Below are positions 54,017-62,915 of a DNA stretch of 64,000 bases, in pieces (position 1 is the stretch's first letter; every line of letters begins with the position of its first letter). Source of the DNA: Geosporobacter ferrireducens (GTDB taxonomy: Bacteria > Bacillota > Clostridia > Peptostreptococcales > Thermotaleaceae). Location: assembly GCF_001750685.1 (NCBI RefSeq), contig NZ_CP017269.1:3699416-3763415 (forward strand). Reading direction: 5' to 3'. The position numbers and the translations under genes were made by a program. The notes under the pieces were generated by a model. The model did not search any database. It saw only the letters and a program-made list of their open reading frames with translations, and was not told the origin of the DNA.

Positions 54017-57000
54017 TTATGATTTTAATTTTAGGAGTAGTTCTCCAGATTTAACTTGCTGCCCCTGTTTTACTAGGATGTTTTCTATAATACCTGTGAC
54101 AGGAGCAGTAATATTCGTCTCCATCTTCATGGCTTCTACAATAAGCAGGGACTGACCTTCCTGAATAGAATCTCCAGCTTTGACCAAGATGTTAATGACT
54201 GTGCCAGGAATGCTGGCACCAACATCAAAGGGATTTTCAGGATCAGCCAACGTTATTGTACTTGTGGCACTTTTAACATTGCTGGCTTTATCAAAAATCT
54301 GTATTTCGCGGCGGTTGCCATTGACTTCAAAGATAAGCGTTCGATTTCCTTCCGGATCTGTTTTTCCGATCTCTACAAGCTTCACCATGAGAACTTTACC
54401 TTCTGCAATTTCCACTTCGCATGTTTCGCCTACATAAAGTCCGTGGAAAAATACATCACTTCCCATGCGGCTAAAATCTCCATTTTCATCTATATATTTT
54501 AGATAATCCTCAAAGACCTTTGGATAAAGTGCATGGGCAACTAAATCTTGGCGGCTGGGATTAAAGCGGTATTTTTCCTTTAAGTATGCTTCAATCTTCA
54601 GGAAATCCTCAGATGGAAGCAATTCGCCAGGTCTGCAGGTAATAGGTGGCTCATCTTTTAACACAAGTTTTTGAAGTTTTTCAGGAAAACCACCCATCGG
54701 CTGCCCAATTAGACCCTTAAAATAATCCACTACAGAGTCGGGGAAAGCCATATCTTTTGCTTTCTGATAGATGTTTTCTGGAGTTAAATCATTTTGTACC
54801 ATAAAAATTGCCAAATCACCTACTACCTTAGAAGTAGGTGTAACCTTTACAATATCGCCGAGCATTTCATTTGCTTTTTTATAGGTTTCCTTTACTTCAT
54901 CGAATCGATGACCTAAACCAAAGCTTTCAACTTGAGGCTTTAAATTAGAATACTGGCCTCCTGGTATCTCATATTTATAAATTTCTGTAGTGCCGGATTT
55001 TAGATCTGATTCATAGTGACTGTATACTTGTCGAACAGCAGCCCAATAATTAGATAATTTTTGAATATCGTCTAGATTAATTGCTGTATCCCGATGTGTA
55101 TTTTCTAGAGCTGCCACGACGGAATTCAGGGCTGGTTGGCTAGTAATGCCAGACATGCTGTTAAACGCTGTATCGACGATATCAACCCCTGCTTCTGCTG
55201 CCATTAGAATTGTGGCAACGCCATTGCCGCTGGTATCATGGGTGTGCAAGTGAATGGGAATAGAGATTTCCTCCTTCAGTGCAGAAATCAGCTTAAAGGC
55301 AGCATAGGGTTTTAATAGGCTGGACATATCCTTGATTGCAAGTATATGGGCGCCTGCTTTTTCGATCTCTTTAGCCAAATTCAAATAGTATTGTAAGGTA
55401 TATTTATCTTTACGATCATCAAGAATATCTCCCGTATAGCACATCGTTACTTCAGCAATTTTTCCATTACGCAGCACTTCATCAATAGAAACTTCCATTC
55501 CCTTTAGCCAGTTAAGAGAATCAAAGATTCGGAATAAATCAATTCCAGCAGATGCAGATTCACGAATAAATTCGCGGATTACATTATCAGGATAATTACG
55601 ATAGCCTACTGCGTTAGAACCTCTTAACAACATCTGAAAGAGGATATTAGGAATTTTTTTGCGCAATTCTTCTAATCGAACCCATGGAGATTCCTTTAAG
55701 AAACGATAGGAAACATCAAAGGTTGCGCCACCCCACATTTCTAATGAAAATAGGTCTTTTGCAAATACACTGGTAGCTTTTCCTATTTTTAACATATCTC
55801 TGGTTCGAACCCGCGTAGCCATTAGGGATTGATGTGCATCACGCATCGTCGTATCTGTCAACAGCAGCTTCTTTTGGTCTTTAATCCACTGAACCAAACC
55901 TTCAGGACCTTGCTGATCAAAGATTTGCTTTGTTCCTGTTAGTTCATTGGGGAGCGAAACTTTCGGTACAACGGGAACATCAAAGTCCTTTTTGTTACCT
56001 TTGGTTTCGTTGACCACCTTTTCACCAATGAATTTCAGCACCTTCAACTCTTTGTCAGCTTTCGGGATTATATCAAATAACTCGGGATTATCGGCAATAA
56101 AACCTGTATCACATTCTCCCTTAAGGAAGATTTCATGATTAAGTACATTGATTAAAAAGGCTGAATTTGTTCGCACACCGCTAATTTTTAATTCTTTGAT
56201 AGAGCGAACTGCTTTTCGGGCAGCATCCTGAAAGGTTCTAGACCAGGATGTAGTTTTTACTAAAAGGCTATCATAGTAGGGACTGATGTTTGAACCGGTA
56301 AATCCATTGCCGCCATCCAGGCGGATGCCAAAACCGGAGCCGGTGCGATAGACATCAATTCTGCCTGTATCGGGAGCAAAGTCCTTTGAAGGATCTTCTG
56401 TTGTCACCCTGCATTGTATAGAATAGCCTCTGGGGTTAATATCTGCTTGACTGGAAATGCCGATCTCAGGAGCATGAAGCGGATATCCCTCCGCAACTAA
56501 AATCTGACTTTGGACAATATCGATACCAGTAACCATTTCTGTTACGGTATGTTCTACCTGTATTCTAGGATTCATTTCAATAAAATAATGATTTCCATGA
56601 ATATCTGTCAAGAATTCCACGGTACCCGCACTGCGATAGTTTACAGACTGGGCGATTTTCAAGGCGTCATTACAGATCGCTTGCCGTTTTTCTTCGGACA
56701 GTGTAAGGGCAGGTGTAAATTCAATAATTTTCTGGTGGCGTCTCTGAATAGAACAGTCCCTTTCAAAAAGATGAACGAGATTTCCGTGATTATCACCTAG
56801 AATCTGTACTTCAATATGCTTTGGTTTTTCCAGATATTTTTCTATAAAGATATCATCAATTCCAAAGGCTTTTTTAGCTTCGCTCTTGGCACTATAAAAC
56901 TCCTTGAGCAAATCATCTTTTTTCCGCACAATCCGCATTCCTCTGCCGCCGCCTCCAGCAGCAGCTTTTAAGATTATAGGATAACCACAGTAGGCTGCAA

Positions 57001-57466
57001 ATTCAATAGCTTCTGCTTCGGAGGCGATGGGCTTTTCAATACCAGGGATTGTAGGAACACCAACAGATTTAGCTACCAGTTTAGATTGAATTTTATCACC
57101 CAGCTTTTCCATCATCGAATAGTGAGGACCGATGAAAACTATACCGGCTTCTTCACATTTTCTTGCGAATTCAGGGTTTTCCGATAAAAAGCCGTATCCA
57201 GGATGAATGGCATCGACACCCTTCTTTAATGCAATATTGATGATTTCATCAATGGCTAAATAGGCTTCGATAGGGCCTTTATTTTTCCCAATTAGATAGG
57301 ATTCATCTGCTTTTGTTCGAAACAAAGAACATTTATCCTCATTAGAATAGATGGCCACGGTTCGGATCCCTAATTCGTGGCAGGCTCTAAATATTCTTAT
57401 TGCAATTTCCCCACGGTTTGCAACCAATATTCTTTTGAATTTCTTTATCATATAAGTATCCACCAT
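54017..57466 (-). CDS. pyc: Pyruvate carboxylase
   Basis: This biotin enzyme makes oxaloacetate from pyruvate, bicarbonate and ATP. It has 1149 residues with ATG 57466 after AAGGAGGG. In order: biotin carboxylase domain (ILVANRGEIAIRIFRA; AAAGGGGRGMRIV; EMNPRIQVEHTVTE; about 1-450), carboxyltransferase barrel (DTTMRDAHQSLMATRVRT; HTHDTSGNG; about 535-810), PC tetramerization region, and the biotinyl domain with VEAMKMETNI near residue 1110. It is a complete single-chain form, facing the preceding genes tail-to-tail. Confidence 0.98.
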   Translation of the reverse strand: MVDTYMIKKFKRILVANRGEIAIRIFRACHELGIRTVAIYSNEDKCSLFRTKADESYLIGKNKGPIEAYLAIDEIINIALKKGVDAIHPGYGFLSENPEFARKCEEAGIVFIGPHYSMMEKLGDKIQSKLVAKSVGVPTIPGIEKPIASEAEAIEFAAYCGYPIILKAAAGGGGRGMRIVRKKDDLLKEFYSAKSEAKKAFGIDDIFIEKYLEKPKHIEVQILGDNHGNLVHLFERDCSIQRRHQKIIEFTPALTLSEEKRQAICNDALKIAQSVNYRSAGTVEFLTDIHGNHYFIEMNPRIQVEHTVTEMVTGIDIVQSQILVAEGYPLHAPEIGISSQADINPRGYSIQCRVTTEDPSKDFAPDTGRIDVYRTGSGFGIRLDGGNGFTGSNISPYYDSLLVKTTSWSRTFQDAARKAVRSIKELKISGVRTNSAFLINVLNHEIFLKGECDTGFIADNPELFDIIPKADKELKVLKFIGEKVVNETKGNKKDFDVPVVPKVSLPNELTGTKQIFDQQGPEGLVQWIKDQKKLLLTDTTMRDAHQSLMATRVRTRDMLKIGKATSVFAKDLFSLEMWGGATFDVSYRFLKESPWVRLEELRKKIPNILFQMLLRGSNAVGYRNYPDNVIREFIRESASAGIDLFRIFDSLNWLKGMEVSIDEVLRNGKIAEVTMCYTGDILDDRKDKYTLQYYLNLAKEIEKAGAHILAIKDMSSLLKPYAAFKLISALKEEISIPIHLHTHDTSGNGVATILMAAEAGVDIVDTAFNSMSGITSQPALNSVVAALENTHRDTAINLDDIQKLSNYWAAVRQVYSHYESDLKSGTTEIYKYEIPGGQYSNLKPQVESFGLGHRFDEVKETYKKANEMLGDIVKVTPTSKVVGDLAIFMVQNDLTPENIYQKAKDMAFPDSVVDYFKGLIGQPMGGFPEKLQKLVLKDEPPITCRPGELLPSEDFLKIEAYLKEKYRFNPSRQDLVAHALYPKVFEDYLKYIDENGDFSRMGSDVFFHGLYVGETCEVEIAEGKVLMVKLVEIGKTDPEGNRTLIFEVNGNRREIQIFDKASNVKSATSTITLADPENPFDVGASIPGTVINILVKAGDSIQEGQSLLIVEAMKMETNITAPVTGIIENILVKQGQQVKSGELLLKLKS

Positions 57467-57728
57467 TGCATCTCCCTCCTTGAATAAAAATACCTTAAAA
57501 AGCGCATAAAAAGGTATAATGAGATTATATATTTAAATTGAATTTCTAGCAATACAAAAGAATTTTCCTATACGCACAAATAAAATTTTTTATATCCGGA
57601 AAACGTTTGTGTGTATGAGTATACATATGTTCGGGTAGTGAATGGGCAAAAAATCTTAAAAAGCCTGTTATCTTATGTCCTTTGAGGGTAAAAATTACTG
57701 TGGAAAAGATAGAGGAAGGAGTGTTTAG

Positions 57729-58154
57729 ATGAAATTTCAAGCGTTTGGAAATAAGATTGTACTTCGAGTCGATAAGGGTGAAGAAGTAGTGGAAACTGTG
57801 AAAAAGCTTTGTAGGGAGCAGCATATTCTTTTAGGCGGATTAAGCGGTATTGGAGCGGCTAACCGAATTACTATAGGGCTTTTTGAAACAGAGACAAAGA
57901 AATATGTTTCTAAAGAACTGAAAGGAGAGTATGAAATCACCAGTCTGTTGGGCAACATTTCAGAGATGAATGGAGAGCCCTATTTGCATCTTCATATTAA
58001 TCTGTCGGATAGCAGGTATCATACTTTTGGAGGGCATCTGAACGAAGCCTGGATTAGTGGAACCTGTGAGATTATCATTGATAAAATAGAAGGAAAGATG
58101 GACCGGATTTTTGATTCAAATGTAGGATTGAATCTATTGAATATACCGGACTAG
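57729..58154 (+). CDS. PPC-domain (DUF296) protein
   Basis: The 141 residues form a PPC domain, a trimeric fold also found in plant AT-hook proteins. Typical motifs: GEEVVETVKKLCREQHI, GGLSGIGAANRITIGLFE, EITSLLGNISEMNGEPYLHLHINLS (in two stretches) and GGHLNEAWISGTCEIII. The histidines of the LHLHINL and GGHL segments may bind a metal. In bacteria these proteins are often annotated DNA-binding, but that is unproved here. The amidohydrolase gene follows in 51 bp. Confidence 0.88.
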   Translation: MKFQAFGNKIVLRVDKGEEVVETVKKLCREQHILLGGLSGIGAANRITIGLFETETKKYVSKELKGEYEITSLLGNISEMNGEPYLHLHINLSDSRYHTFGGHLNEAWISGTCEIIIDKIEGKMDRIFDSNVGLNLLNIPD

Positions 58155-58205
58155 AGGATGTATTTTTTCATTCCGTCACATCCATAATAAAAATGAGGTG
58201 ATGGA

Positions 58206-59363
58206 ATGAAAGACCTACTATTGAAAAATGGATTTATACTGGATATAGAGCAAAGAAATATTATTCAAAAGGATATATGGATCTCTAAGGGAAAAATAAA
58301 AGAGGTTTCAGACCGGATTGAACGAAAAGGCATAAATACGGAAGTCATGGATTTAGAAGAAAAGTATATACTTCCCGGTATGATTGATTGCCATACCCAT
58401 GTGGGAATTATTGAAGAAGCCGTAGGGAAAATCGGTATAGACAATAATGAAACCTCTGATCCGGTGACACCTCATATGCGTGCTATTGACGCGATTAATC
58501 CTTATGATTTGGCTTTTGGAGATGCAGTAAAATCAGGAATTACGGTGGTAATGAGCGGACCTGGCAGCAATAATGCGGTAGGCGGGCTCAGTGCAGCTCT
58601 AAAAACCTATGGCGATGTGCTGGACAAGATGATTTTGAGAAATCCAGTAGGGTTAAAAATTGCATTGGGAGAGAATCCTATTGCAATCTACGGTATAAAA
58701 AGTAAAGCACCCGTAACGAGAATGGGTACAGCAGCGCTGATTCGAGAATTGTTTATGAGAACACAAGATTATATAGACCAGAAGAAGAGAGGAAAGGTTA
58801 CAGAGCGGAATATCCGGCTTGAGGCAGTGATTCCATTGCTAAAGGGAGATATATCCTTGCGGGCCCACGCCCACCGGGCTGATGATATTGTTACAGCCAT
58901 TCGAATTGCAGATGAGTTCAATATTAAGAAACTAGTGATTGAGCATGGAACAGAGGCAAATCTGATTAAAGAATATCTGGCCGAAAGAAAAATTCCTGTA
59001 GCTTATGGTCCCATGACCACACCCAGAAGCAAATTAGAATTAAAAAAACGAAACTACAAATGTGCTTTAGAATTGGTGGAAGCAGGAATTAAGGTTGCGC
59101 TGATGACAGACCATCCATATAATACCATTGATCAATTAAGAACAACGGCAGCCATTGCTGTATCCGAGGGAATGGATATTATGGAGGCTGTAAAGTGTCT
59201 TACAGTACATCCCGCAGAGATTTTAGAATGTGATGAGCAGGTAGGCAAACTGGAGCCGGGATATGATGCAGATATTGCAATATTCGAAGGAAAACCCTTT
59301 GATATTCATAGTAAAGTATATATGACGATCATTGACGGGATGATTATATACAAAAAAGAGTAA
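58206..59363 (+). CDS. Metal-dependent amidohydrolase
   Basis: It belongs to the imidazolonepropionase-like amidohydrolases. The 385 residues begin with the beta-sandwich strand, then LPGMIDCHTHVG with metal ligands His63 and His65. Further ligands are the histidines of SLRAHAHRAD, VIEHGTEA and the Asp of LMTDHPYNT. KLEPGYDADIAIFEG closes the sandwich domain. The actual substrate cannot be read from sequence. AATGAGGTG precedes the ATG. The pair with the PPC gene suggests a common pathway. Confidence 0.87.
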   Translation: MKDLLLKNGFILDIEQRNIIQKDIWISKGKIKEVSDRIERKGINTEVMDLEEKYILPGMIDCHTHVGIIEEAVGKIGIDNNETSDPVTPHMRAIDAINPYDLAFGDAVKSGITVVMSGPGSNNAVGGLSAALKTYGDVLDKMILRNPVGLKIALGENPIAIYGIKSKAPVTRMGTAALIRELFMRTQDYIDQKKRGKVTERNIRLEAVIPLLKGDISLRAHAHRADDIVTAIRIADEFNIKKLVIEHGTEANLIKEYLAERKIPVAYGPMTTPRSKLELKKRNYKCALELVEAGIKVALMTDHPYNTIDQLRTTAAIAVSEGMDIMEAVKCLTVHPAEILECDEQVGKLEPGYDADIAIFEGKPFDIHSKVYMTIIDGMIIYKKE

Positions 59364-59664
59364 GAAGAAAAAAATAGCTTTTTACTGTTTTCTTTATGTA
59401 GTTTTAATAAATTTATACCATATGTTAGTAAACATCCATTTTAGGGTATAAGGATATTGGAAAAATTCCTTTTTACAGGAAAAGAATTGACAAAGCCCAA
59501 GCTAAAAATTAACATAGAATTAGCAAAACAAGAAAAATAAGTAAAATTATTTTACATTAATAAAGTGTTTAAGCTATTGGCGTGCTTTCACCGTAGTATT
59601 ATCTCCTTCAGCCATAGGTAGGGGATGATGCTATGTTGAAAAATAAAAAAAAGTGGGGGATAAG
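59364..59664 (+). other. Gap before the 5'-nucleotidase gene
   Basis: These 301 bases contain a promoter candidate, TTGACA (59487-59492) with TAACAT (59510-59515) at 17-bp spacing. A small palindrome, GTAAAA/TTTTAC (59541-59555), and a more G+C-rich stretch (59570-59630) of possible leader structure follow. I could not match the latter to a riboswitch family I know. Confidence 0.4.
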
Positions 59665-61512
59665 ATGAGAAAGAAGGGATATTTTTCAGGAAGAAAACTC
59701 TTTGCGTGCTTGCTGGTATTGAGCATGGTTCTGTCCATGTTCGGGACAGGCTTTGCCGACACACAGGAGAGTACGGCAAAGAACATTGTCATTTTACATA
59801 CAAATGACATCCATGGCCGTATTGAGAGCGATAACCAAGCAGTAATGGGTTTGGCCAAATTTAGTGCATGGGTAAAACAACAAAAAGAAGAAAATCCAAA
59901 TACACTCGTATTGGATGCAGGGGACATTTTTCATGGATTGCCTATTGTAACCATTGATAAGGGAGAAAGCATGGCGAAAGTCATGAACATGATTGGCTAT
60001 GATGCCATGACAGCAGGCAATCACGATTTTAACTATGGCTATGAAAGATTATTAGAGCTAGATCAAATGACTAAATTCCCGGTAATGGGTGCAAATGTGA
60101 AAAAAGCAGATGGGACTTCTTTATTGACACCATATATTATCAAAGAAGTAGATGGCATCAAAATAGGTATCTTTGGTTTAGCAACGCCTGAAACCACTTA
60201 TAAAACCCATCCTAAAAATGTAGAGGGATTAGTTTTTGAAGATCCTGTAACAGAAGCAAAAACAATTGTTTCAGAGCTTAAAGAAAAAGCGGATATGATT
60301 ATTTTCCTATCTCATCTTGGACTAGATGAATCCAGTATAGATACAAGTAAGAAGGTTGCAGCTGCCGTTGAAGGGATTGATTTGATTATTGACGGCCACA
60401 GCCATCATGTATTACAAGAAGGCGAAATGGTAGGAGACACGTTGATTGCCAGTGCCGGGGAATATGCGAAATACTTTGGAAAAGTTGAACTGTCTTTTGC
60501 GGAAGGAAAAGTAGTAGCAAAGAAAGCCAGCTTAGTAGATTTTAAAGCCCTTGAAGCAACGGAAGGGGATCAGGAAGTAGAAGACTTGATTGGTGCTATA
60601 AAAACGGAGCAGGATCAGGCATTGTCGGAAGTGATCGGAAAAGCTGCTCAAAAACTAGAAGGGGCAAGAGAAAAAGTTAGAGTGGGGGAAACCAATCTTG
60701 GAAATCTGATTACCAATGCCATGTTAGAGGTATCCAAAGCAGATGTTGCCCTAACAAATGGTGGAGGAATCCGTGCCTCGATTGAAGCAGGAGACATCAC
60801 GCTAAAGAGTGTTGTAACTGTATTGCCTTTTGGAAATATTATCGTTACAAGAACTGTAAAGGGTGCTGATATTAAAGCTGCATTGGAGCATGGTGTAAAG
60901 GTTTATCCCGAATCCAATGGCGGGTTCCCACATGTAGCGGGCATAAGCTTTGTAATTGATGCAAGCAAGCCTGCTGGTGAAAGAGTATCAGATTTAATGG
61001 TAAAAGGGCAGCTAATAGATCTGGAAAAAGAATATTTATTGGCGACCAATGACTTCATGGCAGCTGGCGGAGATGGATATACCATGCTTGCAAACAAGCC
61101 GATAGGCAATGATTTTGCTGCATTGGATGAAGCCTTAATCAGCTACATTCGCGGAGCAGAAACTATTGAAGGTGCTGTTGAAGGCAGAATCACTGTGATT
61201 AATGAAGCACCAAAGGCAGAAGCAGCTCCTGTAGAAAGTGTTGCAGTACCTACAGTACCCCAGGAATCTACTGGCATTGGTGCCGCTGCGGATACGAAAA
61301 CCCAAGTTGCAGCGCCTACAGTTCCTGTAGAACAAAAAACTGTAGAGATGCCTGCTTCACAAACGAAGGCCTATGAAGTAAAACCGGGAGATGTACTCTG
61401 GAGAATTGCAAAGCAATTCGGTACTACATGGGAAAAGCTTCAGGAAATGAACAGTTTAAAGAATCCTCATCTAATTTTTCCAGGACAAAAGCTGATCGTT
61501 CCGGTTCAATAA
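59665..61512 (+). CDS. Secreted 5'-nucleotidase/UDP-sugar hydrolase with LysM domain
   Basis: It should dephosphorylate nucleotides outside the cell. The ATG at 59665 follows GGGGGA, giving 615 residues. A signal peptide (LFACLLVLSMVLSMFGTGFAD) is followed by a calcineurin-type metallophosphatase domain (HTNDIHGRIE; VLDAGDIFHGLP; TAGNHDFNYG; IIDGHSHH), the 5'-nucleotidase C-terminal domain (TNGGGIRAS; ATNDFMAAGGDGY), a Pro/Ala/Val-rich linker (about 520-565) and a C-terminal LysM (YEVKPGDVLWRIAKQFGTTW). The LysM probably anchors it to peptidoglycan. Confidence 0.93.
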   Translation: MRKKGYFSGRKLFACLLVLSMVLSMFGTGFADTQESTAKNIVILHTNDIHGRIESDNQAVMGLAKFSAWVKQQKEENPNTLVLDAGDIFHGLPIVTIDKGESMAKVMNMIGYDAMTAGNHDFNYGYERLLELDQMTKFPVMGANVKKADGTSLLTPYIIKEVDGIKIGIFGLATPETTYKTHPKNVEGLVFEDPVTEAKTIVSELKEKADMIIFLSHLGLDESSIDTSKKVAAAVEGIDLIIDGHSHHVLQEGEMVGDTLIASAGEYAKYFGKVELSFAEGKVVAKKASLVDFKALEATEGDQEVEDLIGAIKTEQDQALSEVIGKAAQKLEGAREKVRVGETNLGNLITNAMLEVSKADVALTNGGGIRASIEAGDITLKSVVTVLPFGNIIVTRTVKGADIKAALEHGVKVYPESNGGFPHVAGISFVIDASKPAGERVSDLMVKGQLIDLEKEYLLATNDFMAAGGDGYTMLANKPIGNDFAALDEALISYIRGAETIEGAVEGRITVINEAPKAEAAPVESVAVPTVPQESTGIGAAADTKTQVAAPTVPVEQKTVEMPASQTKAYEVKPGDVLWRIAKQFGTTWEKLQEMNSLKNPHLIFPGQKLIVPVQ

Positions 61513-61524
61513 AAATAAGGAAAC

Positions 61525-61559
61525 AAAAAGCTGCAGAATATTATTTCTGCAGCTTTTTT
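61525..61559 (+). terminator. Terminator after the 5'-nucleotidase gene
   Basis: AAAAAGCTGCAGAA (61525-61538) pairs perfectly with TTCTGCAGCTTTTT (61545-61558), 14 bp, with the T run built into the 3' arm. Confidence 0.92.
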
Positions 61560-61806
61560 ATATAATAGGAAAGTTCTACTTTTCTATTATATAAAAAATA
61601 GGGGTTGTAGGGGATGAAATCCCCTGCTGTACTAAGGAGGGTGCTCAGACTGCGATAGCAGTCGTCGAAGGGAACCTAGGGTTCCCTAGCGAAAGCGTCG
61701 TAGACGCTCTTTTTACAGAATCATAGAATATAGAGAAGAAAAAACTAGGGCCTGTATATTGCGTTTTGATTGATGAATGGAATAAGATAGGGGCCACCCC
61801 TACAGG
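61559..61806. repeat. Array of palindromes in the 5'-nucleotidase/lplA gap
   Basis: Successive stems: a 16-bp AT-rich stem (61559-61574 with 61578-61593); GGGGAT/ATCCCC (61610-61624); GACTGC-GATA-GCAGTC (61648-61663); AGGGAACC/GGTTCCCT (61669-61687); AGCGTC-GTA-GACGCT followed by CTTTTT (61694-61714); TAGGGG-CCA-CCCCTA (61788-61802). CCTGTA/TACAGG (61751-61756, 61801-61806) surround the last. The section 61640-61714 could be a small structured RNA ending in a terminator or a degenerate palindromic repeat. Confidence 0.5.
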
Positions 61807-61821
61807 ATATTTTTTGCATGA

Positions 61822-62814
61822 CTAGTAGAACATACAGTCTATAAAATCATCTGCTGTAATATTATGCATATACTTTTGAAGATCAATGGTTTCTAAAATA
61901 CTACGTACAGCTTCTTCTGCATATTGAACGTGGATGAGTGCTTGTTCTAATTCAGAAACCTCGTATTTTCCAAAGAAATCACCATAGATTTTGCAGCCCA
62001 CAATTTTCCCATTATCTGCTTGCAAGCGTAAATCTAAGATACCACCTTCGTATTTACGTGTTTTTTGCATATCAAAGGCGGGAGATTCACCATAATTCCA
62101 ATCCCATGTGAGATATCTCTTTTCCATGATCTCCGTAATCTTCTGAAGGTCTTGTTCTGTAAGCCGGTAGGTCATGGTGCTGATATCCTTCGTGTTAAGG
62201 ATAGATTGGATGAGGATATTTTTAAAAGCATCTATGGATAAGGGTTCCTTTAGATAGGGAGCAATATTGGTTACCCGGCTGCGAACAGATTTAATGCCCT
62301 TTGATTCAATCTTATCGATTCTTACATTTAATGCATTTTGTACTACAGATAAATCGGAATTAAACAGGATAGTACCATGATGGAGCAAACGATTGTTGCA
62401 GGCATATTGCGCATTGCCGGAGAATTTTTTGCCTTCAATGGTAATGTCATTGCGTCCACTGAATTCTGCAGGGATTCCCAAGGAATTCAGCACTTTGATC
62501 ACAGGTTCGGTGAACTTTCTAAAATTACTCACTTCGTCTTTTTGATCTTGCATGATAAATGTAAAGTTCAAATTTCCAGAATCATGATATACTGCACCGC
62601 CGCCTGAGAGTCGGCGAACCACATTAATGTGGTTTTCTTTTATGTATTTTGCATTAATCTCCTCGATAGTATTTTGATTGCGGCCTACGATAACAGAAGG
62701 TTCGTTTTGCCATAACATAAAAACATTTTGCCCCAGGTCGAGATGTCGAATAACATATTCTTCAAGAGCCAGATTAAAATGAGGTTTTGAGGATTTGTTT
62801 TCAATATAAAGCAT
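61822..62814 (-). CDS. lplA: Lipoate-protein ligase
   Basis: It attaches free lipoate to lipoyl domains through lipoyl-AMP. The ATG at 62814 follows GGTGG on the minus strand, giving 330 residues; a TTG at 62832 is an alternative. The large domain has VIVGRNQNTIEEIN, RRLSGGGAVYHDSGNLNFTF and KFSGNAQ, and a C-terminal accessory domain (about 245-330) is present, as in full-length LplA. No lipoyl-enzyme gene is in the window. Confidence 0.92.
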   Translation of the reverse strand: MLYIENKSSKPHFNLALEEYVIRHLDLGQNVFMLWQNEPSVIVGRNQNTIEEINAKYIKENHINVVRRLSGGGAVYHDSGNLNFTFIMQDQKDEVSNFRKFTEPVIKVLNSLGIPAEFSGRNDITIEGKKFSGNAQYACNNRLLHHGTILFNSDLSVVQNALNVRIDKIESKGIKSVRSRVTNIAPYLKEPLSIDAFKNILIQSILNTKDISTMTYRLTEQDLQKITEIMEKRYLTWDWNYGESPAFDMQKTRKYEGGILDLRLQADNGKIVGCKIYGDFFGKYEVSELEQALIHVQYAEEAVRSILETIDLQKYMHNITADDFIDCMFY

Positions 62815-62915
62815 AGATTCCACCACTCCCAATGAATAAATTTATAACGGCCCCTTTAAACCGTACGATATTAGTTCTATTATATAATAGACTCATTTAG
62901 GGAACAACGAATACT

